A stretch of DNA of 64,000 nucleotides from Neocallimastix lanati (nom. inval.) (GCA_016946835.1 JACVTC010000047.1:1114001-1178000); one strand, 5' to 3'. Counted from the first letter of the stretch, positions 30,801 to 39,394 are shown. Notes: generated by a model from the letters alone, not told the origin. Numbers and translations: made by a program.

Positions 30801-32662
30801 ATCAAATAGATTTCAGGTACTTCGACCTTTTCATCATCTTTATTTAAATTATTATTTTCATTATTACATTTTTCAATTACATTTAATTTCTTACATTTAC
30901 TTGATTCACAAATTTTCTTTAAGATCTTTAAACTATTTTTACTAATTTTACTATCACAATTCATAACAATAATATCATCACTATCACTAAAATTATCGCT
31001 ATCACTAATGCTATCACTAAAATTATCTAACATAAAAGTATCATTAATATCACTATCGCTATCACTATTAATAAATTCAGTACAAGTTCTAATACGAGTT
31101 CGGCGGCCACGAATAGAAATTTCTTCTTCAGAATCAGATTCGGAATCGGAGTCAAAGAAAGATTTTCTTTTTCTTGAGTCTTCAATAATTTTATTTTCTT
31201 CCAAGTCGGTAGCAGATTCTTTTCCTTTGTTCTTTTTCTTGTTCTTGATCTTGTTCTTTCTTTTTCTTTTACCGTTATTACAGTGTCTAGCGCAAAATCC
31301 TGAGCCAAAGGAGATCTTCTTTGCGTCGTGGTAATTATAAGGCGAATGCTTCTCAATCCAAGGTAGACCTAAAATAATATCAACATCAGGAATTCTGAGT
31401 ACATACAATTGAATGATTTCTAAGTGATTTTTTAAACGTAAAATGCACTTCTCCGTTTCCTTTTTAACTGTTGATATTCCGTAACCAAGACCAGTAACAC
31501 GGAATGGTTCTTCAATTTGTTGGGTTTTGATTCCAAAAGCCTTCGCAAATTCTGGGTGAATAAAGTTAAGATCTGATCCAGAATCAATCAAAACTCTTGC
31601 CTTTACTTCTTCTGTATCGTTTGTTTTGATATAAAAATCAATAATGTTACTTTTCTTGGTCAAGAGTGAGTTTTGCTCTTCAACAATTTTTCTGACTTTC
31701 AAAATATCTTCTTGGCTGTTGATTCTTCTGATTCTTCTTAAGCTAGTAGATGCAATATTATCATTTCTTTCTTTCTTGTTGATCATTTTAACTGTAGCGG
31801 GCCTCTTCTTGTTCGGGCAATTAAATTTAAGATGCCCTGGTTGCTTACAATAGTAGCAAAGACCTTTTCTTCTTTCTTCTTCCTTAGAGTTAACATTCTC
31901 CTGGTACAATTTCTTGTTGGATGGGAAATAGTTGGTATTCCTTTGACCTCTCTTGATTCGATAGAGGTCAACTTCCATGGGATCATTATTAGTGAGTTGT
32001 GTACTGGAACTAGCGTTGTTTCGGTGATTGTATTGATGAAAATAAAATTCATTAATACTGTGTCTTTTGGTTAAACTCTCAATGCTAATAACGTCAGTAA
32101 ACAAAGCTCTTAAATTGTTTGGGTTCGGATTGACCACGGCAAGATGTTCTCTCATTTTATAATGTAATCCTTTGATAAACATGTATATTTTTGCAGACTC
32201 GTTGAAGTCTGAGTTTCTTGCAACTTTATTGAATTCATTAATGTAATCGTTAACGCGGCCAAACTTATGTTGACGGATTGAACAAAGTTTCCCATTAGCA
32301 ATTACAGTATTAACTTCTTCTTCACCATAACGAGCTCTAAGTTCATTAATGAAATTTTCATAGGAATTCAAAATTTCGTCATTGTTGCGTCTCAAAGACG
32401 AAGCCCAGTCTAAAGGTTCTCCAATTAAATAAGAAATTATGAATTTGACTTTTGCGATGTCATTATTAATTCCATGTGGGTTGGATTCCATAGCAATTTC
32501 GGCTCTGGTTAGGAACCCGTCGAATTCCCTCTTGATACCAGAAAACAGTGGTGGATCATTTACTGTTTTCTGAGTGTTTCTTAAGAAGCCTTGATTATTT
32601 GCTTGGTTCATTTCTAAATCAAGGTTTTCGAATTTTTGAATTAAATCTTCAACTTCGTTCAA
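27842..32662 (-). CDS. gag-pol: R6 Gag-Pol polyprotein with chromodomain
   Basis: One 1606-residue ORF. Residues 1-250 are a retrotransposon capsid-like Gag (FSGIKREFDGFLTRAEIAM). A zinc knuckle CYYCKQPGHLKFNC lies at 269-282, and a canonical protease motif LIDSGSD at about 358-364. A Ser/Asp/Arg-rich linker is followed by RT (FGLKNAPATFQ, SYIDDILIYS), RNase H (VETDASNFAVGA, TDHKNL) and integrase. Integrase has an HHCC finger (HHDSISAGHFGINKTI..CEICSKSK), catalytic residues in MDFIVELP, SDRGSQF and DGQTERVN, and a GPFEI module. A chromodomain (RYLIKWKGCDSNENTWIDEDQIF) sits near residues 1530-1570. Chromodomain integrases of this group bind modified histones and direct insertion to heterochromatin. 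No frameshift is needed. No stop or obvious lesion is seen. Confidence 0.94.
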   Translation of the reverse strand: MNEVEDLIQKFENLDLEMNQANNQGFLRNTQKTVNDPPLFSGIKREFDGFLTRAEIAMESNPHGINNDIAKVKFIISYLIGEPLDWASSLRRNNDEILNSYENFINELRARYGEEEVNTVIANGKLCSIRQHKFGRVNDYINEFNKVARNSDFNESAKIYMFIKGLHYKMREHLAVVNPNPNNLRALFTDVISIESLTKRHSINEFYFHQYNHRNNASSSTQLTNNDPMEVDLYRIKRGQRNTNYFPSNKKLYQENVNSKEEERRKGLCYYCKQPGHLKFNCPNKKRPATVKMINKKERNDNIASTSLRRIRRINSQEDILKVRKIVEEQNSLLTKKSNIIDFYIKTNDTEEVKARVLIDSGSDLNFIHPEFAKAFGIKTQQIEEPFRVTGLGYGISTVKKETEKCILRLKNHLEIIQLYVLRIPDVDIILGLPWIEKHSPYNYHDAKKISFGSGFCARHCNNGKRKRKNKIKNKKKNKGKESATDLEENKIIEDSRKRKSFFDSDSESDSEEEISIRGRRTRIRTCTEFINSDSDSDINDTFMLDNFSDSISDSDNFSDSDDIIVMNCDSKISKNSLKILKKICESSKCKKLNVIEKCNNENNNLNKDDEKVEVPEIYLMFKEVFNENNCNVLPPHRNYDCEIKLKDNCSLFYGPLYPLTETEREELKKYLEENLKKGFIRKSSSPAGAPILFVRKKDGTYRLVIDYRKLNEMTIRNSYPLPLISELLDRVKGAKYFTKLDLKSAYNLVRIKEGDEYKTAFRTRYGHFEYLVMPFGLKNAPATFQHFINDVLSDYLDDFVISYIDDILIYSNTLEEHHVHVKKVLRKLLENHLVVKLEKCEFDVTETTFLGYVLSRDGIKMDKEKVKAILDWPVPTNIKEIQSFIGLCNYYRIFIKDFAKIANPLHKLTRKNVPFNWSSEQQKAFDTLKELFTTAPILKHPDSNKQFIVETDASNFAVGAILSQEFDGHLHPIAFISTSLTKSQRNYPIYDKELLAIKVALEGWRHYLEGARHQFIIYTDHKNLTFPRKPELLSQRQIRWYEFLSRFDFKLIYRAGKKSGKPDILSRRSDHLFASVRPISCVINSCSFKNDSLISSIHDSLANDEFYCKITEFLKNDKSKDPPFSKIDKFSLDKNGYLLFENLIYVPNKIRIRVLELHHDSISAGHFGINKTIELISRNFWWPKLQKDVKMFIKSCEICSKSKIPRHKPYGFLSPLYTPNRAWSAISMDFIVELPKSKDMTTIMVVVDRLTKMAHFIPFRCLPTASIAADSFIANIFKLHGFPDSIISDRGSQFTSDFWNRLCSLLNIKHSFSTANHPQTDGQTERVNSILEQYLRCFINEKQNNWFDLLPFAEFSYNNTLQQSINQSPFFANYGFNPKFNPEIPSNENPHRAEKRILNINENIKFLKENLEQAKKTYKKYADLKRIDSPDFKVGNKVYLLKGNTTKKNKKLSDQLIGPFEIIRKVSDLAYELKLPNNMRCHPVFHVSLLEPYHENEFPNRRNTRRRNINLTTDTINRSPERIIKMKTFNNKNRYLIKWKGCDSNENTWIDEDQIFDKQLIQEYYRKEKKNKSSNINNEFCQLPEDSNEYYVRHKYQPFVIDLPS

Positions 32663-32942
32663 TTTGTAACTTATTATTTACTTTTGAATATTTTAAATAA
32701 TGATATTTGAAATAGATGTTCTAATAAAAAGATATTTCTATTATAATATTGTATGTAAAGTCGAACTGGCTCTCTCCAATTGTAGTGGTGCCGTCGAGTA
32801 AACTGAATATTATAATATAGTATCTTACTGGTTAAAATTTAATTCCAAATAATATTATGGATTTCTCACGTAATCTGGTAATTTTATTCAAAAGTCTTGC
32901 ACAAGTGTCCCAATATGATAAATGGTATGGTATGAGTCTGGT

Positions 32943-32982
<40 letters not shown>
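32663..32982 (-). other. R6 leader, proximal part with oligo-A tract
   Basis: Untranslated leader upstream of the R6 start codon, with a 34-nt T run on the plus strand (32946-32979). No ORF. Confidence 0.55.
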
Positions 32983-32983
<1 letters not shown>

Positions 32984-33185
32984 TGGTAGAATTAGCCTGA
33001 ATCGAGTAGAATATTTCCTTAAACTGGTAGAATAGCCTGAATCGAGTTGAATATTTCCTTAAACTGGTAGAATTAGCCTAAATCGAGTAGAATATTTCCT
33101 TAAACTGGTAGAATAGCCTGAATCGAGTTGAATATTTCCTTAAACTGGTAGAATTAGCCTAAATCGAGTAGAATATTTCCTTAAA
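32983..33185. repeat. Five tandem 40/41-bp repeats in R6 leader
   Basis: Units start at 32983, 33024, 33064, 33105 and 33145 with CTGGTAGAAT and end TTTCCTTAAA. Copies of 41 and 40 bp alternate. The pair 33024-33104 is repeated exactly at 33105-33185, so an 81-bp double unit has been duplicated. Decayed CTGGTAG units continue to about 33270. Confidence 0.9.
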
Positions 33186-33393
33186 CTGGTAGCGATATCC
33201 TAAAGCTGGTAGCAATAATCTAAAATTGTGAGTATTCCAAAGTCGGTAGTGTCAAAAGTGGGTAGCTTCTAAAAATCCTTGGTAAAAATATCTGGTAAAA
33301 ATATCTTGATTCAAGCCACAAATAAGCCACAAAAGAGTCACGTGTTTTAAATATTTTTTATTGATTTATAACGTATTTTTGTTTGTTTAAAAG

Positions 33394-33404
33394 GTAATTG
33401 TTAT
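33394..33404 (-). promoter_or_regulatory. Putative self-primer binding site of R6
   Basis: Element-sense ATAACAATTAC lies immediately inside the 5' LTR. Together with the last two LTR bases it gives TAATAACAATTAC, whose exact complement GTAATTGTTATTA is read in the LTR at 33566-33554. That segment lies about 37 nt downstream of a TATA box and may be the 5' end of the RNA. A transcript folding back on itself here would prime cDNA synthesis, as known for Tf1. Confidence 0.65.
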
Positions 33405-34175
33405 TATAAAGTTTTGATAAAAAAATAGATTATAAATCAACACTTCAATAATAACACTAAAACACAAAATAATAGTTTTAAAGAACAAGTTTTATTAATT
33501 TTTTAAATATTAAAATCTTTATTTATTTTAAAGTGTTATTAACAAGAAATCGTTAATAACAATTACATCGATTAAAATACATGAAATTTGATAACTATTT
33601 ATATTTTTATCTTATTGCATTTATAATATATAATTCCTATTGAATTATATTATCTAGCTATTTATTTAAAACAGTACTAACCTAAACTAATAATAAATAA
33701 TTAACTATTACTAAATAAAGAGAATTATAATTAATAACTAAAATAAATATAATCAATTCTAATTGAGTTCATTTATTATTTATTTATTATTTAAATATTA
33801 TTAGTAAATTTATTATATATTTTCTATTTAAAAATAATATAAAAGTTGTCATAATTATTTAATATAAATTTAGCATAAAATGCCGTAAGTTTCAACATGA
33901 CTAATTGCATAGTTTCATGTTGTTAATTTATCTTGTGAAAAACCTTAACTCTTATTATTTAAATTAAATTACATAAAAAGAAATGATTTTCAAATACTAG
34001 TTTCACAAGAGAAATTTTTAATTTATTAGTATGATTGGGAAAAAAATCGAAATTATGTTAAAAATATTTTCAATAATTTTATACACGTGATTTCAAATAA
34101 ATTTATTTTAATTTTACTTAAATTTATGATTAAATTTAATTAAAATTATTTAAAGATATTAATAATATCTTTACA
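33405..34175 (-). repeat. 5' LTR of R6
   Basis: 771 bp with a TATA box at 33595-33603 in element sense. If transcription starts near 33566, R-U5 is about 160 nt. Confidence 0.9.
33595..33603 (-). promoter_or_regulatory. TATA box in R6 LTR
   Basis: Minus-strand TATAAATAG, about 37 nt upstream of the segment complementary to the PBS. The same motif is in the 3' LTR at the equivalent place. Confidence 0.55.
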
Positions 34176-34180
34176 ACTGT

Positions 34181-35188
34181 TACATCAACCATGGCAATAT
34201 CTTCTTCTGAGGTTTCCTTACTTTTGCTAATATAAGAGTGATCAATATTATTTACCAAGGTAGCAGCAGCAATAGTATTGTTTAATGCACCTATTATTTT
34301 CTTTTCAGGTTTTTCTAATTTTAATCCTTGACTTACTTGACTTCTGACTTTTGGAGAAACATTGAGGAGCTGACCGAAACTAATATTACACTTGGTTTCA
34401 TTCAAATCTTGTAAAACATTATATTCTTCCTGATCCTTACACATCTTGATGTTCCTAAGCGTTCTACTAATTGTTGCTTTTTCTTTAGGCTCTTGAAAAT
34501 CTATGAGCTTCTGTAATGTAATATTCTCATGACCTTCGTCATTAAGCTTTTCAGGAACTTCAATAACTTCCATTTCATTGATTTGTTTTGTTTTAATAAT
34601 TTTATCGTTTTCATTATCAATTAATTTATTTAATCGTTGATGCATTTTATCACTAGTAGTACTGATGCTATTTCTTTGTTTTGAAGAATCCAGACTTTGC
34701 TTTTCTCTTATAGTAATATTATCCTCCCTTTCCTTCCTTTTTCCCTTGTTATTTCCAAAGTTAGCTCTTTCTTTATTCCGAATTTGTTTTTCTTTGGCTT
34801 TCTCAATATTTATATTAGGCTGCGCCATTATCGAAGGATGTAGTTGATTTTTATTTTTAACAATTATTCTATTTTCTATTTCCTTCTCTTTTATCTTTCT
34901 TATTGCAGGAGTTGTTATAGGGGTAGGATTATCTTTGAGACTTTTACGTTGTCTCTTTTCATTATTTTCACTAGTTTCATCGTTAGTCGTCAACTTCCTT
35001 TTTGTCGCACTAACTATAAATTCTACATCATTCTCATTATCGGATTCTTTGTGAGTTTCATTAGTATAGGAAGCATCTTCTTTTTCTTCCTTATTATAAT
35101 CATTTGTACTACTAGGAATGGATTTGTATTGTAATGAAGCTATTTTATTTTTATAGGGAGTGCTTCCTCTCCCTTTTAGTGGTTTAAA
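34181..35188 (-). pseudogene. pol: R5 pol, 5' part (N-terminal region), cut by R6
   Basis: The frame is open from the slippery site at 35182-35188 to the R6 junction. It encodes the basic, repeat-poor N-terminal region also seen in R2 and R3 (SATKRKL, SLKDNPTPITTPAIRK, HPSIMAQPNI, CNISFGQLLNVSPKVRSQVSQGLKLE, SEEDIAMVDVTV). It stops at the start of the protease, and the remainder lies at 23923-27033. The function of this N-terminal domain is unknown. It is conserved in all three elements between Gag and protease. Confidence 0.85.
35136..35188 (-). promoter_or_regulatory. -1 ribosomal frameshift signal, gag/pol of R5
   Basis: The gag frame ends TCT TTA AAC CAC TAA, giving heptamer T TTA AAC (35182-35188). 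Stem GGGAG (35169-35173) / CTCCC (35156-35160) has loop AGGAAGCA. Its GAAGC can pair with GCTTC (35136-35140). Confidence 0.8.
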
Positions 35189-36108
35189 GATTTTCCACTA
35201 TATAACCGTTTCTTATTTTCTTGAATAATTGCATTTAACTTAGGACAATTATACTGCAAATGTCCTGGATCGCTACAATAAAAACAGGCTTTAATGGTAA
35301 GATTTTTCATTTTTTTTGTTAAGTCCTCCAATTCGTAATCTTTATTTCTTTTTGGGCTTCTAACTTCATAATTCTCTCTTACTACCTTTCTGTTGTTTTG
35401 ATAATTATTCCTGATATTTATTCTTGGGTTGACAATTTCAGTTGAGTACTCTTTTGAGGGTCTCAAATTCATTACTCTATCAACTTTTTCGGCAATGTCA
35501 AACGCCCGATTTAAAGAAATGTCATCCTTAAGGGAGACCTTTTTCCAAGCTTCTTCATTGTTCCTAAGAGCATCAATATAATCGAGAACACTGACTCGCT
35601 TCTTTCTTTTCTTATCTAATTTCAAATATATGGATCGGAAACGAGTATTAAAGTCTTTTACTCGCTCATTTCTTTTAATTCTTAAAGCACGGAGCTCACG
35701 AAGTAACATATTCTGGTCTTCTTTAAGACCATAAAAAGTTTCTATTGCTTCTACAATTTCCTTTAAGGAAGGATATTCATCTTTTTTCTTTTCTTCTGAA
35801 TCAGATTCTTCTTCTTCTTCGTCCTCACTTTCTGATTCAGAATCGGTACTGTAACTTTCAATTAAATCCTGGATAACTTCGCGAGGCTCTCCAGTAGACG
35901 TGAGTAAGCAGGCGGTAAAAATCTTTTTGGGATCAGTAACTTCCTCAAGTTTTATCCATAATCGGATTTCTGATTCCCAAGATTTGATATCGAGATTTTC
36001 CTTTGAAATTTTCTCGATATCTTTTAATTCCTTTTTTAATTCTTTAAAATTGATTTTATTTTCAGCCATTTGAAAATTTAAAAATGGTATTAATGCTATG
36101 ATATCCAA
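35176..36108 (-). CDS. gag: R5 Gag
   Basis: A 310-residue Gag: INFKELKKELKDIEKIS, LDIKSWESEIRLWIKL, an acidic Ser/Glu stretch (DSESESEDEEEEESDSEE), FYGLKEDQNMLLRELRALRI, then a basic linker and one zinc knuckle CFYCSDPGHLQYNCP. The homologous part begins at MAENKINFKEL (36069). The upstream ATG at 36108 would add MDIIALIPFLNFQ. The reading frame is intact. Confidence 0.88.
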   Translation of the reverse strand: MDIIALIPFLNFQMAENKINFKELKKELKDIEKISKENLDIKSWESEIRLWIKLEEVTDPKKIFTACLLTSTGEPREVIQDLIESYSTDSESESEDEEEEESDSEEKKKDEYPSLKEIVEAIETFYGLKEDQNMLLRELRALRIKRNERVKDFNTRFRSIYLKLDKKRKKRVSVLDYIDALRNNEEAWKKVSLKDDISLNRAFDIAEKVDRVMNLRPSKEYSTEIVNPRINIRNNYQNNRKVVRENYEVRSPKRNKDYELEDLTKKMKNLTIKACFYCSDPGHLQYNCPKLNAIIQENKKRLYSGKSLNH

Positions 36109-36192
36109 TTTAAAAATATGTTTACTTTAAAAATATATTTAATAACAAAAAAAAAAAAATAAATTTATCTTTGTTTTATACTAATATAATTA

Positions 36193-36360
36193 TGGACTCA
36201 GAAAACCCTCTGACAATCCAATTCTTTATTCCAATAATAATTCAGACTCAGAATCTCTCTCTGAAAATCTGATAAATTAATTCAGACTCGAAAACACCCT
36301 TCGAAAATCTGAAACTAAAAAAAATAAATTCAGACTCAAAAACGCAATTTGAAAATCTGA
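36193..36360 (-). repeat. Four covarying hairpins in R5 leader
   Basis: Stem-loops at about 36193-36220, 36242-36272, 36281-36313 and 36330-36360. The outer stem is TGGA/TCCA in the first and TCAGA/TCTGA in the others. The inner stem varies in a compensatory way: TCAGA/TCTGA, TCGAA/TTCGA and TCAAA/TTTGA. The 3' side carries an unpaired AAA or CAA, comparable to the CCA of R2. The position just upstream of gag is the same as in R2 and R3. Confidence 0.72.
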
Positions 36361-37349
36361 AGCTTTTTATTATGAATTTTAATGTTTATTATATTCTCTT
36401 AAGCATTAATACACAAAATATGTATATCTTAATCTTTTTTTTTTTAAATTTATTTGTAGTAATAACTTCTTTATTTAATTTTATTTAATATATTTATTTC
36501 CTTTATTAAAATAATTAATATAACATAAAGCAAATTGTATAAATACTTAAATAATAATAATAATGTATATTTATTTTTATTTTTATTTCTTTTTTGTATA
36601 TATTTATTATTCTATTAATTCTTTGTTATAACATTTAATGAAATATTAAATAAAAAGTTAAAATACAAGCCAAACTATATAGTGTTGAACCATCAAATAT
36701 ATAGCTTGTTAACCCTTCTTACAATAAGTCCCCTTAGCTCTTTATTGATAAGTTGATAATGTCGATTGTTAATTATTAAGAAACTTAATAAAAAGAAGGT
36801 AGCAATATTAAATTCTTTTTAATTTGGCTAACTTATTGTTAGTAATAAAGAAGATAATAACGTATCCTTCCCAGTATCAACAAGATCAAAACAATAAAGT
36901 ATTATGTGTGGGTGTTCAACTATCCCGCGTAGAGAGTTGTAAGACAGCTTATTTATATTTTTCTTTTTAATTAAAATTTAATTAATTATATAACGAATAA
37001 TAGAAAATTTAACACACAAAAAAAAAATTTCAATTATAAAAATTTCGAAAAAAAAAAAAAATTTAATTATATAAAATCATAAAAAATAATACACTTATTT
37101 GAAAAATAATAATAATAATCTAATTTTATATATTCTATATATATATTGTACATGTATATATTAAAAAAAAATAAAATAAACTGATAAACATAAAAAAAAA
37201 TTACAATTTATTATTTAGAATTATTAATATAAAAAAAAAATTTATTTATAAAATTTATTCTTATTTAAAAAAAAAAATTAAAAATTTGTACTACAAAAAA
37301 AAAAAAAAAATTTTTTTTTGCTTATTATTTTAATATTTATCATTAATTA

Positions 37350-37405
<56 letters not shown>

Positions 37406-37446
37406 TATATAAATCTATATCTATGATAATACTATTGGTTAAAAAA

Positions 37447-37496
<50 letters not shown>

Positions 37497-38073
37497 TTGT
37501 TCTACACTAAAGAAAAATTTAATTTATTATATATTAAAAAAAAAATTTATTAATGAAATATTTATTATTTTAATAAAAGGAAAAAAAATATATATATATT
37601 TTTATTTTATTGCAAAAATAATAATAATAATAATAATAATAGGCGAACAAATTTATAAAAGCCTAAAATAAAAATAAAAAAAAAACTATATATTTTAACG
37701 TCACTTCGCAAGAATGACCAGGGTTTTATCAGGGATCGAACCTGACCCACCTCTTATTTTCTGCGCGAGTGAACAAACTATCACCTGTTGAAGTGTGTAG
37801 TTGCCTTCAGCGTGAAGGTTTTATAGTTCTAGGGCGTATTTGCCTAATTGTCAAGGATTTGTTCCTTGAGATACTCGCGTTTACAATCTACAAAACCTTG
37901 CAAAATTGTAAATAAGAGTTTATGAAATTAATATCCTGCAAGCTAACACTGTCTTACTCGAATATTAACTTCGTAAATTTGTTAACTTTTTATTATTTTT
38001 TTTTTTTTATTATTATTTTTTATTTTATAATCTATAATTAAATAAAGTTACTACAAAAACTAAAGTTTTCCAA

Positions 38074-38152
<79 letters not shown>

Positions 38153-38221
38153 TATTATAACTTTTATTATTATTAATATTAATATTAAATTATTAATTAT
38201 TATTATTTAACAAAACTTATG
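36361..38221 (-). other. R5 long 5' leader
   Basis: About 1.9 kb without a convincing gene. It is mostly A/T with T runs of 49 nt (37354-37402), about 40 nt (37450-37490) and 75 nt (38076-38150). Less AT-rich patches occur at 36660-36960 and 37700-37960. The latter contains a perfect tRNA T-arm-like hairpin (TCAGG/CCTGA around GGTTCGATCC in element sense, 37729-37745) and CCTTCA/TGAAGG pairing near 37805. Confidence 0.5.
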
Positions 38222-38395
38222 GATAATCTGATAGTATACCCTGTCTGACGTGCAGCTTGCCTCTTCACGGCGTCATGCCACGCGGGTACCACGGCTACTG
38301 TATTCAATATAAAATACAGCAGTCCAGAGCCTACTAGCCCAATTACTATGTAGGTTAAACTTAGCCCGGAAATCTATATCCAAGGCTTTGTTAAA
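38222..38395 (-). other. Structured GC-rich island near R5 PBS
   Basis: Markedly richer in G/C than its surroundings. It contains CTGTATT/AATACAG pairing (about 38298-38323), the motif GTCCAGAG, a CCTAC/GTAGG hairpin, then CCCGGAAA. The order and spacing parallel the R3 island (18770-19020) while the stem sequences differ. Location between PBS and gag suggests a packaging or dimerisation signal; this is inference. Confidence 0.5.
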
Positions 38396-38438
38396 TAATT
38401 TAATTAATAAATAATATTAAATTTTATTTTTCTAATAT

Positions 38439-38456
38439 TCCCCGATATCTCCACCA
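38439..38456 (-). promoter_or_regulatory. Primer binding site of R5
   Basis: TGGTGGAGATATCGGGGA on the minus strand, seven bases inside the 5' LTR. Same as R2 and R3. Confidence 0.8.
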
Positions 38457-38463
38457 TAAATTA

Positions 38464-39303
38464 TGTTATGGTTCGGGTTTTATTAGAATTTTATTTAATT
38501 ATTTATTTTTAATATTTTTTCTGTCTACATTTTAATTATTGAAAAACTTCACTTATTTATACTTTTTGAAAAAAAATAAATATGTAAAGCCTTTCTACAT
38601 TTTATTATCATATTTAAAAAAAAATATTTACTATTACTAATTACTTAAAATTTTATATTAATTTAAATTAACTAATTCATAAGTATTTTTATTTTAATAA
38701 ATTTTGTTTACATAATTTTATATTATTTTTCATATACTAAAACTAAATTATTTAATATATACGAAAAGTAACAAGCAAAATTTAAAAAGATTTTACAGAA
38801 AAATAAAGTTATTTTAATCAAGAATGTTAATATAATATTCTTATATTTTATATAAAATAAATTTAAAAACTATAATATATTTAATATTTATTATTAATCA
38901 ATTAAGATTTGATTTTATTTGTGGGGAATAAAAATATAAAATAATCAATTTAAAAATAAAATAAAATACTAAAAAGAATACAAGTTTAATATTGATACAA
39001 TATAATAATAATATAATAATATATTTGAAAATAAAAATAAAATATTAATATTGATAATAAACACTTTAATAAAATAATAAAATTTAAGGTTAAATTATAG
39101 ATATTGATATTAATAATAAAAATATAAAATTATTGATAATATTTTAGAAACTTTTAATAAAAATATAAAAAAAATAAATATATTTAGAAAATATTTTAGT
39201 ATAGAAAATATAGTAAAGTAATATTAAGTAAAGAATAATATAATGGATTCTAAAGTAAGTTGAAATTCTAATTAATAATCCATTATATGTTCGTTCTTTA
39301 CCA
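38464..39303 (-). repeat. 5' LTR of R5
   Basis: 840-bp partner of 23059-23899. It ends CTTTACCA and is followed by AAGTT and the tRNA-like sequence. Confidence 0.9.
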
Positions 39304-39317
39304 AAGTTAGTAAAATT

Positions 39318-39394
39318 AGAACTTTAGTTCAATGGTTAGTTACATCGGCCATGACCAATACTTCATGGGTTCGATTCACACCTCAACCCATTTT
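39318..39394 (+). pseudogene. Degenerate tRNA-like sequence with A and B boxes
   Basis: TAGTTCAATGGTTAG (from 39325) is a good Pol III A box and GGTTCGATTC (39368-39377) a good B box. The spacing is normal and TTTT at 39391-39394 is a possible terminator. The acceptor arms do not pair and the T stem has two mismatches, so it is not a sound tRNA. I read it as a tRNA pseudogene or another tRNA-derived Pol III unit. The R5 LTR ends about 15 nt before inferred position 1. Confidence 0.5.

Larger units (their letters stand above)
27034..34175 (-). mobile_element. Chromodomain LTR retrotransposon R6 (Tf1/sushi-like)
   Basis: A 7.1-kb element with two 771-bp LTRs that look identical (27034-27804, 33405-34175), a single gag-pol ORF and a C-terminal chromodomain. 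A 5-bp duplication ACTGT (27029-27033, 34176-34180) flanks it inside R5 pol. LTR ends in element sense are TGTAAAG and CTTTATA. No TGG-type PBS exists. The PBS region instead matches the element's own LTR, as in Tf1-type self-priming. Everything needed for activity seems present. Confidence 0.92.
23059..39303 (-). mobile_element. Ty3-like LTR retrotransposon R5, interrupted by R6
   Basis: LTRs of 841 and 840 bp (23059-23899, 38464-39303) bound an element with gag, a frameshift signal, a split pol, leader hairpins and a PBS. Without R6 it would be about 9.1 kb. AAGTT flanks it (23054-23058 and 39304-39308). Insertion of R6 in the protease region separates pol into two parts, so R5 is dead as a protein source, although its ends and RNA signals look complete. 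Confidence 0.9.

Noticed and set aside
31008-31356. Overlapping ORFs on both strands in R6
   Set aside because: Shadows of the Ser/Asp-rich linker of the R6 polyprotein, which is the only frame with recognisable domains.
32983-33270. CRISPR-like regular repeats
   Set aside because: Units are directly adjacent with no unique spacers, the genome is eukaryotic, and they lie in a retrotransposon leader.
37423-37671. Plus-strand ORF of 82 codons in the R5 leader
   Set aside because: Consists of poly-Phe, Lys and Ile from homopolymer runs.
37705-37790. Minus-strand tRNA gene in the R5 leader
   Set aside because: Only a T-arm-like hairpin with a B-box match is present. No pairing acceptor arms or A box were found.
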